Assembly: GCA_022484685.1 (NCBI GenBank)
Contig: JAKVKY010000014.1
Location: 1-32,383, forward strand
Source: Acidaminococcaceae bacterium
GTDB taxonomy: Bacteria; Bacillota; Negativicutes; Acidaminococcales; Acidaminococcaceae
DNA: 32,383 nt
Direction of reading: 5' to 3'
The position numbers and the translations under genes are program-made. The notes below the pieces were generated by a model. That model was not told where the DNA came from, searched no databases, and saw only the letters and a list, made by a program, of their open reading frames with translations. Shown here piece by piece: positions 26,574 to 32,383 of the stretch; positions within the stretch are counted from its first letter, which is position 1, and every line of letters begins with the position of its first letter.

Positions 26574-27586
26574 TGAATCGAGTGTATATCTTAGCTTTTT
26601 TGATTGCGCTGCTGGCAAGTTTCTTGCTGACGCCTTATGTCAAAAAATTAGCTTTCAAAATCGGGGCCCTGGACAGGCCGAACAAGCGTAAGGTACACCA
26701 CAAGGTGATGCCGCGTCTGGGCGGACTGGCGATTTATTGCGGCTTTTTGTTGTCAGTGCTGTGTACCATGCATATCTCCCGGGATGTGTTAGGTTTGCTC
26801 CTGGGCGGTACCGTGATTATGATTGTCGGCGTGATTGACGATAAATACCAGCTGCCCGCCAAGGTTAAACTTTTAGGGCAGATCCTGGCGGCTTGTGTGC
26901 TGGTTCTGTTCGACATCAAGATTGAATGGCTGAATAATCCCTGGGGCGGTTATTTCTATCTGGAATATTTTTCTATCCCGCTGACGATTTTCTGGGTCAT
27001 CAGTTTTACTAACGTGGTGAACCTGATTGACGGGCTGGATGGTCTGGCGGCAGGCGTAAGCGCCATTGCCAGCATCACCGTCATTCTGGTGGCCGTACAG
27101 CAGGGCGTGTTCCCGGTAGCTATCCTGACCGCGGCTTTAGCCGGTGGCATCATCGGTTTTATCCGTTACAACTTTAACCCGGCTTCCATCTTTATGGGAG
27201 ATACGGGTAGTATGTTTATTGGTTATATGCTGGCAGCGATTTCTATCTTTGGCGCGGTCAAGAGTGCAGCTACGATTGCACTCATCGTACCGGCGGTAGC
27301 TTTAGGGCTGCCTATCATGGATACGGCTTTTGCCATCCTGCGGCGTTATACTAACGGGCGGCCGATTTTTCAGCCCGATAAGGGGCATTTGCACCACCGG
27401 CTGCTGGCCATGGGTATGAGTCAGCGCCAGGCGGTATTATTCATGTATGCCATCAGCGCTACCTTGAGCGTGGCAGCAGTGGTCCTGACCGAAGTGGACG
27501 GCTATTTTGCCGCTGTGGTCATCGCCATCATTGTGACCTGCGTGGCCATCGGTGCCAAGAAAATTGGTATCTTGAACGACCGGTAA
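26573..27586 (+). CDS. Polyprenyl-phosphate N-acetylhexosamine-1-phosphate transferase (TagO/WecA family)
   Basis: Integral membrane enzyme of 337 residues that transfers a sugar-1-phosphate, usually GlcNAc-1-phosphate, from a UDP-sugar to undecaprenyl phosphate. This starts a cell-surface glycan such as teichoic acid, O-antigen or enterobacterial-common-antigen-like polymer. Family motifs: GVIDDKYQLPAK (metal and substrate Asp), NLIDGLDGLAAG, FMGDTGSMFIG and the C-terminal KGHLHHRLLAMGMS. About ten hydrophobic helices are present. The start codon overlaps the preceding stop by one base, so translation is coupled. The wecB gene 92 bases downstream makes UDP-ManNAc from UDP-GlcNAc, which supports a GlcNAc/ManNAc linkage-unit pathway. 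Confidence 0.92.
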   Translation: MNRVYILAFLIALLASFLLTPYVKKLAFKIGALDRPNKRKVHHKVMPRLGGLAIYCGFLLSVLCTMHISRDVLGLLLGGTVIMIVGVIDDKYQLPAKVKLLGQILAACVLVLFDIKIEWLNNPWGGYFYLEYFSIPLTIFWVISFTNVVNLIDGLDGLAAGVSAIASITVILVAVQQGVFPVAILTAALAGGIIGFIRYNFNPASIFMGDTGSMFIGYMLAAISIFGAVKSAATIALIVPAVALGLPIMDTAFAILRRYTNGRPIFQPDKGHLHHRLLAMGMSQRQAVLFMYAISATLSVAAVVLTEVDGYFAAVVIAIIVTCVAIGAKKIGILNDR

Positions 27587-27678
27587 AGAAGCAAACGGTT
27601 GCTGCTGTTTTTGCGAGTGAGGCTGGGAAGGCGTCTTTTGCAGGGATGCAAGTTTTGCGGAACGGGGGTCCGGGCTAA

Positions 27679-28842
27679 GTGAAAAAATTAAGAGTCATGA
27701 CGGTGTTTGGTACCAGGCCGGAGGCCATTAAGATGTGCCCTCTGGTTATGGAACTGCGCCGGCACAACGTGTATATAGAACCTATGGTGGCAGTAACTGC
27801 CCAGCACCGGGAGATGCTGGACCAGGTACTGCACTTGTTTAAGATTAAGCCGGATTATGATTTGAATATTATGACCAGCGGTCAGACCCTGCATGATGTG
27901 ACAGTGAAGGCGCTTTTAGGCTTAAGGGATGTTTTTGCCGAGGCCAAGCCTGACCTGGTTTTAGTCCATGGGGATACTACCACGACTTTTGCCGGTTCCC
28001 TAGCGGCATATTATGCTCAGATTCCAGTAGGACATGTGGAAGCAGGACTCCGGACCGGCAATAAATATTCCCCTTTCCCGGAAGAGATGAACCGGAAACT
28101 GACCGGATCACTGGCAGATTATCATTTTGCCCCGACCCTGACCAGTAAAAACAATCTATTGAAAGAAAATGTTAATAGCAAAAATATTTTTGTGACCGGC
28201 AACACGGTCATTGACGCTTTAAACACCACGGTCCAGAGAGAGTTTACGTTTAGCGACCCCAGGATTGAGCAGGCACTCAAGAGCGGCAAGAGGTTAATCC
28301 TCATGACTACCCACCGGCGGGAAAATTTGGGCGAACCCATGCGGCATGTGTACAGGGCTTTAAAAGAAGTTTTGCGTACGCATCCGGATGTAGGCGCTAT
28401 TTTCCCGGTTCATAAGAACCCGAAAGTGCGGCATGTGGTACAGGAAGAATTAAGCGGCCTGGAACATGTTTATTTAACCGAGCCTATGGATTACGAACCT
28501 TTTGCCAACCTGATGGCCAGGGTGGACCTGGTACTGACCGACAGCGGCGGTATCCAGGAAGAAGCACCCGCTTTAGGAAAACCGGTATTAGTTTTACGTA
28601 ATACCACGGAACGCCCGGAGGCGGTTACGGCGGGAACTGTACAATTAGTTGGTACGGAATACGCTGCTGTTTTACAAAAGACACTACAACTTTTGGATGA
28701 TTCCTCATACTATAGGAGGATGGCGGAAGCAGTGAACCCATATGGCGACGGTCACGCCTGTGAGCGGATTTGCGGCATGTTGCTGCATGCATTTGGTTAT
28801 TCCGGAGAGGTTCCTGCGGAGTTCCTTCCGCAAAAAGATTGA
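27679..28842 (+). CDS. wecB: UDP-N-acetylglucosamine 2-epimerase (non-hydrolysing)
   Basis: Cytosolic enzyme of 387 residues that interconverts UDP-GlcNAc and UDP-ManNAc. The N-terminus, VMTVFGTRPEAIKM, is diagnostic. Also visible are VHGDTTTTFAG, HVEAGLRTGN, THRRENLG and the C-terminal DSGGIQEEAP. Translation appears to begin at a GTG (27679), since the family N-terminus starts right there; the upstream GGGGG stretch is a poor ribosome binding site. In Bacillota this gene often stands next to the atp operon, as here. The 92-base gap before it has only a small AGCAA/TTGCT hairpin followed by five T, too weak to call a terminator. Confidence 0.95.
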   Translation: MKKLRVMTVFGTRPEAIKMCPLVMELRRHNVYIEPMVAVTAQHREMLDQVLHLFKIKPDYDLNIMTSGQTLHDVTVKALLGLRDVFAEAKPDLVLVHGDTTTTFAGSLAAYYAQIPVGHVEAGLRTGNKYSPFPEEMNRKLTGSLADYHFAPTLTSKNNLLKENVNSKNIFVTGNTVIDALNTTVQREFTFSDPRIEQALKSGKRLILMTTHRRENLGEPMRHVYRALKEVLRTHPDVGAIFPVHKNPKVRHVVQEELSGLEHVYLTEPMDYEPFANLMARVDLVLTDSGGIQEEAPALGKPVLVLRNTTERPEAVTAGTVQLVGTEYAAVLQKTLQLLDDSSYYRRMAEAVNPYGDGHACERICGMLLHAFGYSGEVPAEFLPQKD

Positions 28843-28850
28843 AAAAAAGG

Positions 28851-28879
28851 TTGTTAAATTTACATTTTTATATTAAAAT
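28851..28879 (+). promoter_or_regulatory. Predicted promoter of the atp operon
   Basis: TTGTTA (28851-28856) and TAAAAT (28874-28879) are 17 bases apart in an AT-rich stretch right after the wecB stop codon. The implied transcript starts near 28886 with a leader of about 90 bases. Confidence 0.65.
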
Positions 28880-28892
28880 AACACTGTATACA

Positions 28893-28908
28893 TGACACAT
28901 ATTTGTCA
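28893..28908 (+). promoter_or_regulatory. Inverted repeat just downstream of the atp promoter
   Basis: TGACA (28893-28897) and TGTCA (28904-28908) form a perfect 5-bp inverted repeat with a 6-base spacer, at about +7 to +22 of the predicted transcript. Size and position suit a dimeric repressor. It does not match a consensus I can name with confidence. Confidence 0.4.
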
Positions 28909-28943
28909 CAAATTACCCGGTGGTTTTTAATCATCGGTCTTTA

Positions 28944-28963
28944 ACCGTTATCTTAGTAACGGT
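28944..28963 (+). promoter_or_regulatory. Hairpin in the atp leader, next to the first ribosome binding site
   Basis: ACCGTTA (28944-28950) and TAACGGT (28957-28963) pair perfectly around a 6-base loop, ending one base before the GGCAGG site of the first gene. It may tune translation of atpI. Confidence 0.4.
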
Positions 28964-28976
28964 AGGCAGGTTAGTA

Positions 28977-29423
28977 ATGCTTTTTAATTTTAAGGGTATG
29001 ACTCGGGAAGAACTTGTCGTTTCTGTACAAAAGCTTATGCGGCGTCAGGTTATAGCGGCACTTGTTCTCCTGATTTTAGTGTTTTTGTTTTTTGGCGGTC
29101 GTCATGCCTACCTTTTCCTGATGGGTTTAGTGTGGGCATTGGCAGATACAAGCCTGGTTTTTTACAGCACGTTGAAGGGCATGAATAGTACACCGGTTCA
29201 GACAAAACGGTTGTTGCGGATCATGTTTATCACCAGGTTGGCTCTGGCTGTGATTTTGGTTTTTATTGTTTTAAGGATGAAGCTGGGTTTACTGGAAGTA
29301 CTCCTGGGTTTTGTCCTGATGCATATAGTTTTTGTTTGGAATTTGTCAAATTTCACGGGTCGCAAACAACAAGATAAAAAAGCGGTCGTGAGGAAAGGAG
29401 AAAAAGAAGATGGGAGCTGCTGA
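28977..29423 (+). CDS. atpI: ATP synthase subunit I-like membrane protein
   Basis: Small hydrophobic protein of 148 residues in the place always taken by atpI, directly before atpB. Four hydrophobic helices are visible (about residues 25-42, 44-62, 80-100 and 105-125), and the C-terminal end is Lys-rich. AtpI helps the c-ring assemble and may aid magnesium or ion supply; the family is poorly conserved in sequence, so the call rests on topology and position. ATG 28977 is preferred for the GGCAGG 6 bases before it. A GTG at 28920 would overlap the leader hairpin region, and the ATG at 28998 is too close to its AAGGG. The gene overlaps atpB by 14 bases. Confidence 0.72.
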   Translation: MLFNFKGMTREELVVSVQKLMRRQVIAALVLLILVFLFFGGRHAYLFLMGLVWALADTSLVFYSTLKGMNSTPVQTKRLLRIMFITRLALAVILVFIVLRMKLGLLEVLLGFVLMHIVFVWNLSNFTGRKQQDKKAVVRKGEKEDGSC

Positions 29424-30108
29424 TCAAGCAAGCAATGAGATTATTCATTATTTACCAACGGTATTCCAAGGTGTAACAATCAATATGCAGACGATGTATA
29501 TGTCATGGGCAACCATGATTATTGTTATTTTGATTGTTGCGGCGGCTACTTCTAAGAGGGATTTGGTTCCCTCTGGCGTTCAAAACATCGTAGAGATGTT
29601 CATTGAATGGCTGGGTGGTCTGATGGAAAGTAATATGGGTGTTGAAGGACGCCGGTTGTTAACTCCTTTCATTATCACATTGTTTTTGTATATTTTTGTG
29701 GGCAATGAAATGGGTATGTTGCCTAATTTTGGCATTCATTTTACGTCTCCGACCAACGATATCAACGTAGCATTGGGTTTGTCCATCCCGGTAGCCTTGC
29801 TGGTTTATGTCATCGGTATTGCTAAACAGGGACCTGCTTATTTTAAGCACTTTATAAAACCGTTTGCGGTTTTCTTACCCTTAAATATCCTGGAAGACCT
29901 GGTTAGACCTGTTACCATGGCAGCTCGTCTGTTTGGTAATATCCTGGCAGGCGAAATTCTGCTTATCGTGCTCAACAAGCTGACTCCGTGGATCATTCCT
30001 GATTTATGGATTGGCTTCAGCCTGATTATTGGTTTCTTGCAGGCTTTTATTTTCACGATGTTAACTATCGTGGCTCTGTCCCCTGTTTTTAAAGCCTTGC
30101 ATAATTAA
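29410..30108 (+). CDS. atpB: ATP synthase F0 subunit a
   Basis: Membrane stator subunit of 232 residues that forms the two ion half-channels against the c-ring. The essential arginine is Arg173 in MAARLFGNILAGE, equivalent to E. coli Arg210. Upstream of it lie FVGNEMGMLPNFG and NILEDLVRPVTM, the usual family motifs. Five to six membrane helices are visible. AAAGGAG precedes the ATG by 9 bases. The sequence belongs to the bacterial F-type family. Ion choice (H+ or Na+) cannot be read from it directly, but the c subunit offers a clue. Confidence 0.96.
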   Translation: MGAADQASNEIIHYLPTVFQGVTINMQTMYMSWATMIIVILIVAAATSKRDLVPSGVQNIVEMFIEWLGGLMESNMGVEGRRLLTPFIITLFLYIFVGNEMGMLPNFGIHFTSPTNDINVALGLSIPVALLVYVIGIAKQGPAYFKHFIKPFAVFLPLNILEDLVRPVTMAARLFGNILAGEILLIVLNKLTPWIIPDLWIGFSLIIGFLQAFIFTMLTIVALSPVFKALHN

Positions 30109-30174
30109 TAGGCTTTAATAATTAATTTAGATTAATAAAATTTCATGCAAAAAATGAAAGGATGAGGTTCGAAA

Positions 30175-30426
30175 ATGGAAAATTCTATTATTGTTTTTGG
30201 CTCCGTAATTGCAGCAGGTATGATTGGTGCAGTTGCATCCTTGGGCGCAGCCCTGGGTGATGGTCTGGTAACCAGCAAAGCTATTGAGTGCATGGCTCGT
30301 CAACCTGAACAAGCTTCTAACTTCCAGGTTAACATGTTCATCAGCGTAGGTCTGATTGAATCCATGCCTATTATTTCTATCGTTATCGCGATTGTATTAG
30401 TATTCGCTAACCCGTTCGTAAAATAA
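30175..30426 (+). CDS. atpE: ATP synthase F0 subunit c with two carboxylates
   Basis: Rotor ring subunit of 83 residues, a two-helix hairpin. The loop ARQPE (41-45) is the highly conserved contact to F1. The ion-binding glutamate is Glu62 in helix 2 (VGLIESMPIIS), followed by Ser63. Helix 1 has GAALGDGLVTSKAIE, placing Asp29 at the position that is Asn or Gln in most c subunits; in Na+ rotors such as Ilyobacter this is Gln32. The combination of a helix-1 acid and a helix-2 Glu-Ser pair resembles the two-carboxylate rotor described for Fusobacterium nucleatum. The Thr of the classic Na+ site is Met64 here. A GAAAGGATGAGG stretch precedes the ATG. Confidence 0.96.
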   Translation: MENSIIVFGSVIAAGMIGAVASLGAALGDGLVTSKAIECMARQPEQASNFQVNMFISVGLIESMPIISIVIAIVLVFANPFVK

Positions 30427-30455
30427 TTTAGTGAGAAGAAAAGGGAGTGCTGTAA

Positions 30456-30944
30456 TTGGTAAATATAAATGCTACTCTTATTGCTCAGATACTGAACTTC
30501 ATAGTTCTCCTGGCTGTTCTCGCTAAGTTTTGCTATAAGCCTCTGCTCAAGGTACTGGATGATCGCCGTAACCATATCATTAAGGATTTGGATAGCGCTG
30601 AACAAACCAGGCTGGAAGCTGAGTCCTTGAAGGCTCAGTATGCCAAGCAGCTGGCTGATGCCCGCGAAGAAGCGACGGCCATAGTGGATAAGGCTAACAA
30701 AGTTGGCCAGAAGTTACATGATGACCTCGTAGCCCAGGCGCAAGCTGAAAAAGAACAAATGTTGAAGAATGCCACGGAACATATCGAGCAGGAAAAACAA
30801 CAGGCTCTGCTTGACGTGCGTACTCAGGTTGTTACGTTAGCAACGCAGATAGCCGGTAAGATTGTGGATCAAAAATTAAACGGACCTGAAGATCAAGCTT
30901 TAATTGCCAAGACTGCGGATACAGTCCTGGATGCCAATAAGTAA
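30456..30944 (+). CDS. atpF: ATP synthase F0 subunit b
   Basis: Peripheral-stalk subunit of 162 residues. One N-terminal membrane helix (about 8-27, ending KFCYKPLLKVLDDR) is followed by a long Ala/Glu/Lys-rich helix for dimerisation, and the family C-terminus TLATQIAGKIVDQKL. Translation begins at a TTG: AAGGGAG (30441-30447) is 8 bases before it and no ATG lies in reach at the family start. The protein has ordinary length with no delta domain fused to it, unlike the b-delta fusion of mycobacteria. Its C-terminus would normally bind the delta C-terminal domain, which here is attached to alpha. Confidence 0.95.
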   Translation: MVNINATLIAQILNFIVLLAVLAKFCYKPLLKVLDDRRNHIIKDLDSAEQTRLEAESLKAQYAKQLADAREEATAIVDKANKVGQKLHDDLVAQAQAEKEQMLKNATEHIEQEKQQALLDVRTQVVTLATQIAGKIVDQKLNGPEDQALIAKTADTVLDANK

Positions 30945-30975
30945 GACGGTCAGGTTTGGTAAAGAGTGTAATGAA

Positions 30976-30993
30976 AAGCCGCTTTGGCGGCTT
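30976..30993 (+). promoter_or_regulatory. GC-rich hairpin between atpF and the delta-alpha gene
   Basis: AAGCCGC (30976-30982) and GCGGCTT (30987-30993) pair perfectly around a 4-base loop. No T-run follows, so it is more likely an RNA stability or processing element than a terminator. It sits in the 107-base gap where atpH would be expected. Confidence 0.6.
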
Positions 30994-31051
30994 AGGTTGA
31001 TAATTCCCGCTCAAACAAAAAAACGGGGGATACGGAGGTGATGGATACAGT

Positions 31052-32383
31052 ATGGCTAGTGATGAGAAAATATCATTAATCAGCAAGAGCTTGGAAGAGT
31101 TCAAGCTTACTGCAGAGCAGACCCAGGGTTTAGTAAAAGACGGTACTGCTAAGGTGGCTGTGACCACGGCTGCAGAATTATCTGTATCTGAAAAAGAATC
31201 TATTGCCAAAATCCTGAGCGATAAACTGGGTTGCAAGGTAGAAACAGAAACCTTGGTTGATCCTACTATCATCGGTGGCATTATTGTTAAGGCCGGCGAT
31301 CAGGTATTTGATGCCAGCACGAAGCGCAAGCTGGAAAAGGTGCGCGGCGAGCTGGGTAAGGTAGATGTGAACGGTCAATCTCTGGAAAAGGCTACCGGTA
31401 TTGCCGATGTTTTATCCAAGAAGATTGAAGATTATAAGCTGGCTACGGACACCGAAGAAGTTGGTGTCGTAGATAAGGTCGGCGACGGCATTGCTACTGT
31501 TGAAGGTATGCGTGGTGCCATGGCCGGCGAGCTGGTAGAGCTGCCCCACGGTGTCCGTGGCATGGTGCAGACGCTGCGTCCTGGCGACATCGGCGTTGTG
31601 CTCATGGGCGGCGATACCAAGATTAAACAAGGCGATATCGTTCGCCGTACCGGTCGTATCATGGAAGTTCCCGTAGGGGAAGGCATGTTAGGCCGTATTG
31701 TTAACGCTCTGGGCCAGCCTTTGGATGGCAAGGGCGACATTGTTACCAAAGAGTTCCGTCCTGTAGAATCTCCGGCACCCGGCATTGCCGATCGTAAACC
31801 GGTAGATGTTCCTTTACAGACAGGTTTAAAAGCTATTGATGCCCTGGTTCCTATCGGACGCGGTCAGCGTGAATTAATCATTGGCGACCGTGGTACCGGC
31901 AAGAGCGCCATCGCTATCGATACCATCATAAATCAGAAAGGCCAGAACGTAATTTGTATTTACGTTGCCATCGGCCAGAAGGCTTCCCGTGTTGCCAGCC
32001 TGGCTCGTACTTTGGAAAAGTACGGCGCCATGGACTACAGCATCATCGTAGCCGCAACTGCAGCTGATAGTGCGCCTTTGCAATATCTGGCTCCGTACGC
32101 CGGCGTTACCATTGGCGAGTACTTCATGGATCAGGGCAAAGATGTGCTCTGCATTTATGATGACTTGTCCAAGCACGCCGTAGCTTATCGTGCCATGTCC
32201 CTGTTGCTCCGTCGTCCTCCCGGACGTGAAGCATATCCCGGCGATGTATTCTATCTGCACTCCCGTCTGCTGGAGCGTGCAGCCCGTCGTAATGATGGTG
32301 CTGGCGGCGGTTCCATCACGGCTCTGCCGATTATTGAAACTCTGGCCGGCGATGTCGGCGGTTTCATTCCGACCAACGTAATT
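31052..32383 (+). CDS. atpA: Fused ATP synthase delta (C-terminal domain)-alpha subunit, 5' part
   Basis: One open frame of 444 codons, running off the window, joins two F1 subunits. Residues 1-30 are a short helical lead. Residues about 31-102 match the delta/OSCP C-terminal domain: [20 protein letters not shown], then [20 protein letters not shown] and [12 protein letters not shown]. After a short linker, residues from about 110 are the alpha subunit: [47 protein letters not shown], the P-loop GDRGTGKSA (278-286) and [10 protein letters not shown]. Compared with E. coli alpha the P-loop is displaced by 109 residues. The delta N-terminal helical domain, which normally docks on alpha, is absent and all frames upstream have stops. 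GGAGGTGAT (31034-31042) precedes the ATG. Three alpha chains per F1 would carry three delta domains. The P-loop reads G where alpha usually has Q, and Ser for Thr. Confidence 0.9.
   Translation, partial: MASDEKISLISKSLEEFKLTAEQTQGLVKDGTAKVAVTTAAELSVSEKESIAKILSDKLGCKVETETLVDPTIIGGIIVKAGDQVFDASTKRKLEKVRGELGKVDVNGQSLEKATGIADVLSKKIEDYKLATDTEEVGVVDKVGDGIATVEGMRGAMAGELVELPHGVRGMVQTLRPGDIGVVLMGGDTKIKQGDIVRRTGRIMEVPVGEGMLGRIVNALGQPLDGKGDIVTKEFRPVESPAPGIADRKPVDVPLQTGLKAIDALVPIGRGQRELIIGDRGTGKSAIAIDTIINQKGQNVICIYVAIGQKASRVASLARTLEKYGAMDYSIIVAATAADSAPLQYLAPYAGVTIGEYFMDQGKDVLCIYDDLSKHAVAYRAMSLLLRRPPGREAYPGDVFYLHSRLLERAARRNDGAGGGSITALPIIETLAGDVGGFIPTNVI

Noticed and set aside
27587-27678. Terminator between the tagO-like gene and wecB
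   Set aside because: The only hairpin has 5 bp (AGCAA/TTGCT) and the T-run is separated from the stem by four bases; too weak to support.
31041-31079. Twelve-codon frame starting at the ATG at 31041, upstream of and overlapping the delta-alpha start
   Set aside because: The ATG lies inside the GGAGGTGAT ribosome binding site, so it cannot be used efficiently; a leader peptide is unlikely.
31052-31400. Possibility that the delta-alpha fusion is a frameshift or assembly artefact
   Set aside because: The frame is continuous, the delta domain ends naturally, a linker follows and the alpha N-terminus starts as expected, with its own ribosome binding site only before the delta part. A single-base error would not create a deletion of the delta N-terminal domain and a clean in-frame join. 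Reads should still be checked.

Overview
The window reads as a chromosomal segment of an anaerobic Bacillota bacterium. The gene order rpmE / DUF1385 / prfA / prmC / sua5 / rpiB / glyA / upp / dCMP deaminase / tagO-like / wecB / atp operon is the classic Firmicutes arrangement. Strong GGAGG-type ribosome binding sites, moderate GC content and the overall gene set suggest the class Negativicutes, perhaps near Phascolarctobacterium or Acidaminococcus. That placement is an inference from style, not a database result. Coding density is very high: no gene-free stretch exceeds 300 bases, and I see no tRNA, rRNA, insertion sequence, prophage or CRISPR.

Layout. (1) 1-1975: a polar amino-acid ABC transporter (3' end of the binding protein, permease, ATPase), closed by a terminator. 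(2) 2097-4426: an AMP-forming acyl-CoA ligase and a LarE-type sulfur transferase, ending in a 19-bp tandem duplication and a two-way terminator. (3) 4506-5447, minus strand: lgt. (4) 5670-13385: a run of same-strand genes with a FIST-GGDEF cyclic-di-GMP sensor, a two-gene SufC/SufB Fe-S scaffold, and a ferric-iron/phosphonate-type ABC transporter. No obvious terminator separates them, so Fe-S assembly and (perhaps) iron uptake may be expressed together. (5) 13584-16491, minus strand: fruK-fruA for fructose uptake and phosphorylation. (6) 16711-18768: a single-domain response regulator and a D-aminoacylase-like amidohydrolase. (7) 18883-27586: the housekeeping block for translation (L31, RF1, PrmC, Sua5), one-carbon and nucleotide metabolism (RpiB, GlyA, Upp, dCMP deaminase) and the start of cell-surface glycan synthesis (TagO/WecA-like), followed by WecB at 27679-28842. 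(8) 28977-32383: the F-type ATP synthase operon, atpI-atpB-atpE-atpF and then a fused gene that runs off the window.

The most striking feature is in the ATP synthase operon. There is no separate atpH (delta) gene. Instead one uninterrupted frame from 31052 carries a delta/OSCP C-terminal domain (about residues 30-102) joined directly to the alpha subunit, whose own N-terminus begins at about residue 110. The N-terminal helical domain of delta, which normally docks on alpha, is absent from this locus. Because F1 contains three alpha chains, this predicts up to three delta C-terminal domains per enzyme. In the same operon the c subunit carries an acidic residue in helix 1 (Asp29) as well as the helix-2 Glu62-Ser63, resembling the two-carboxylate, possibly Na+-coupling, rotor motif. 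Other departures from the usual are a ribosomal protein L31 with a Lys/Ala/Glu-rich tail of roughly 95 residues, a cysteine-rich insertion in SufC, a three-cysteine LarE, and an Lgt with Gln where the conserved His is expected.
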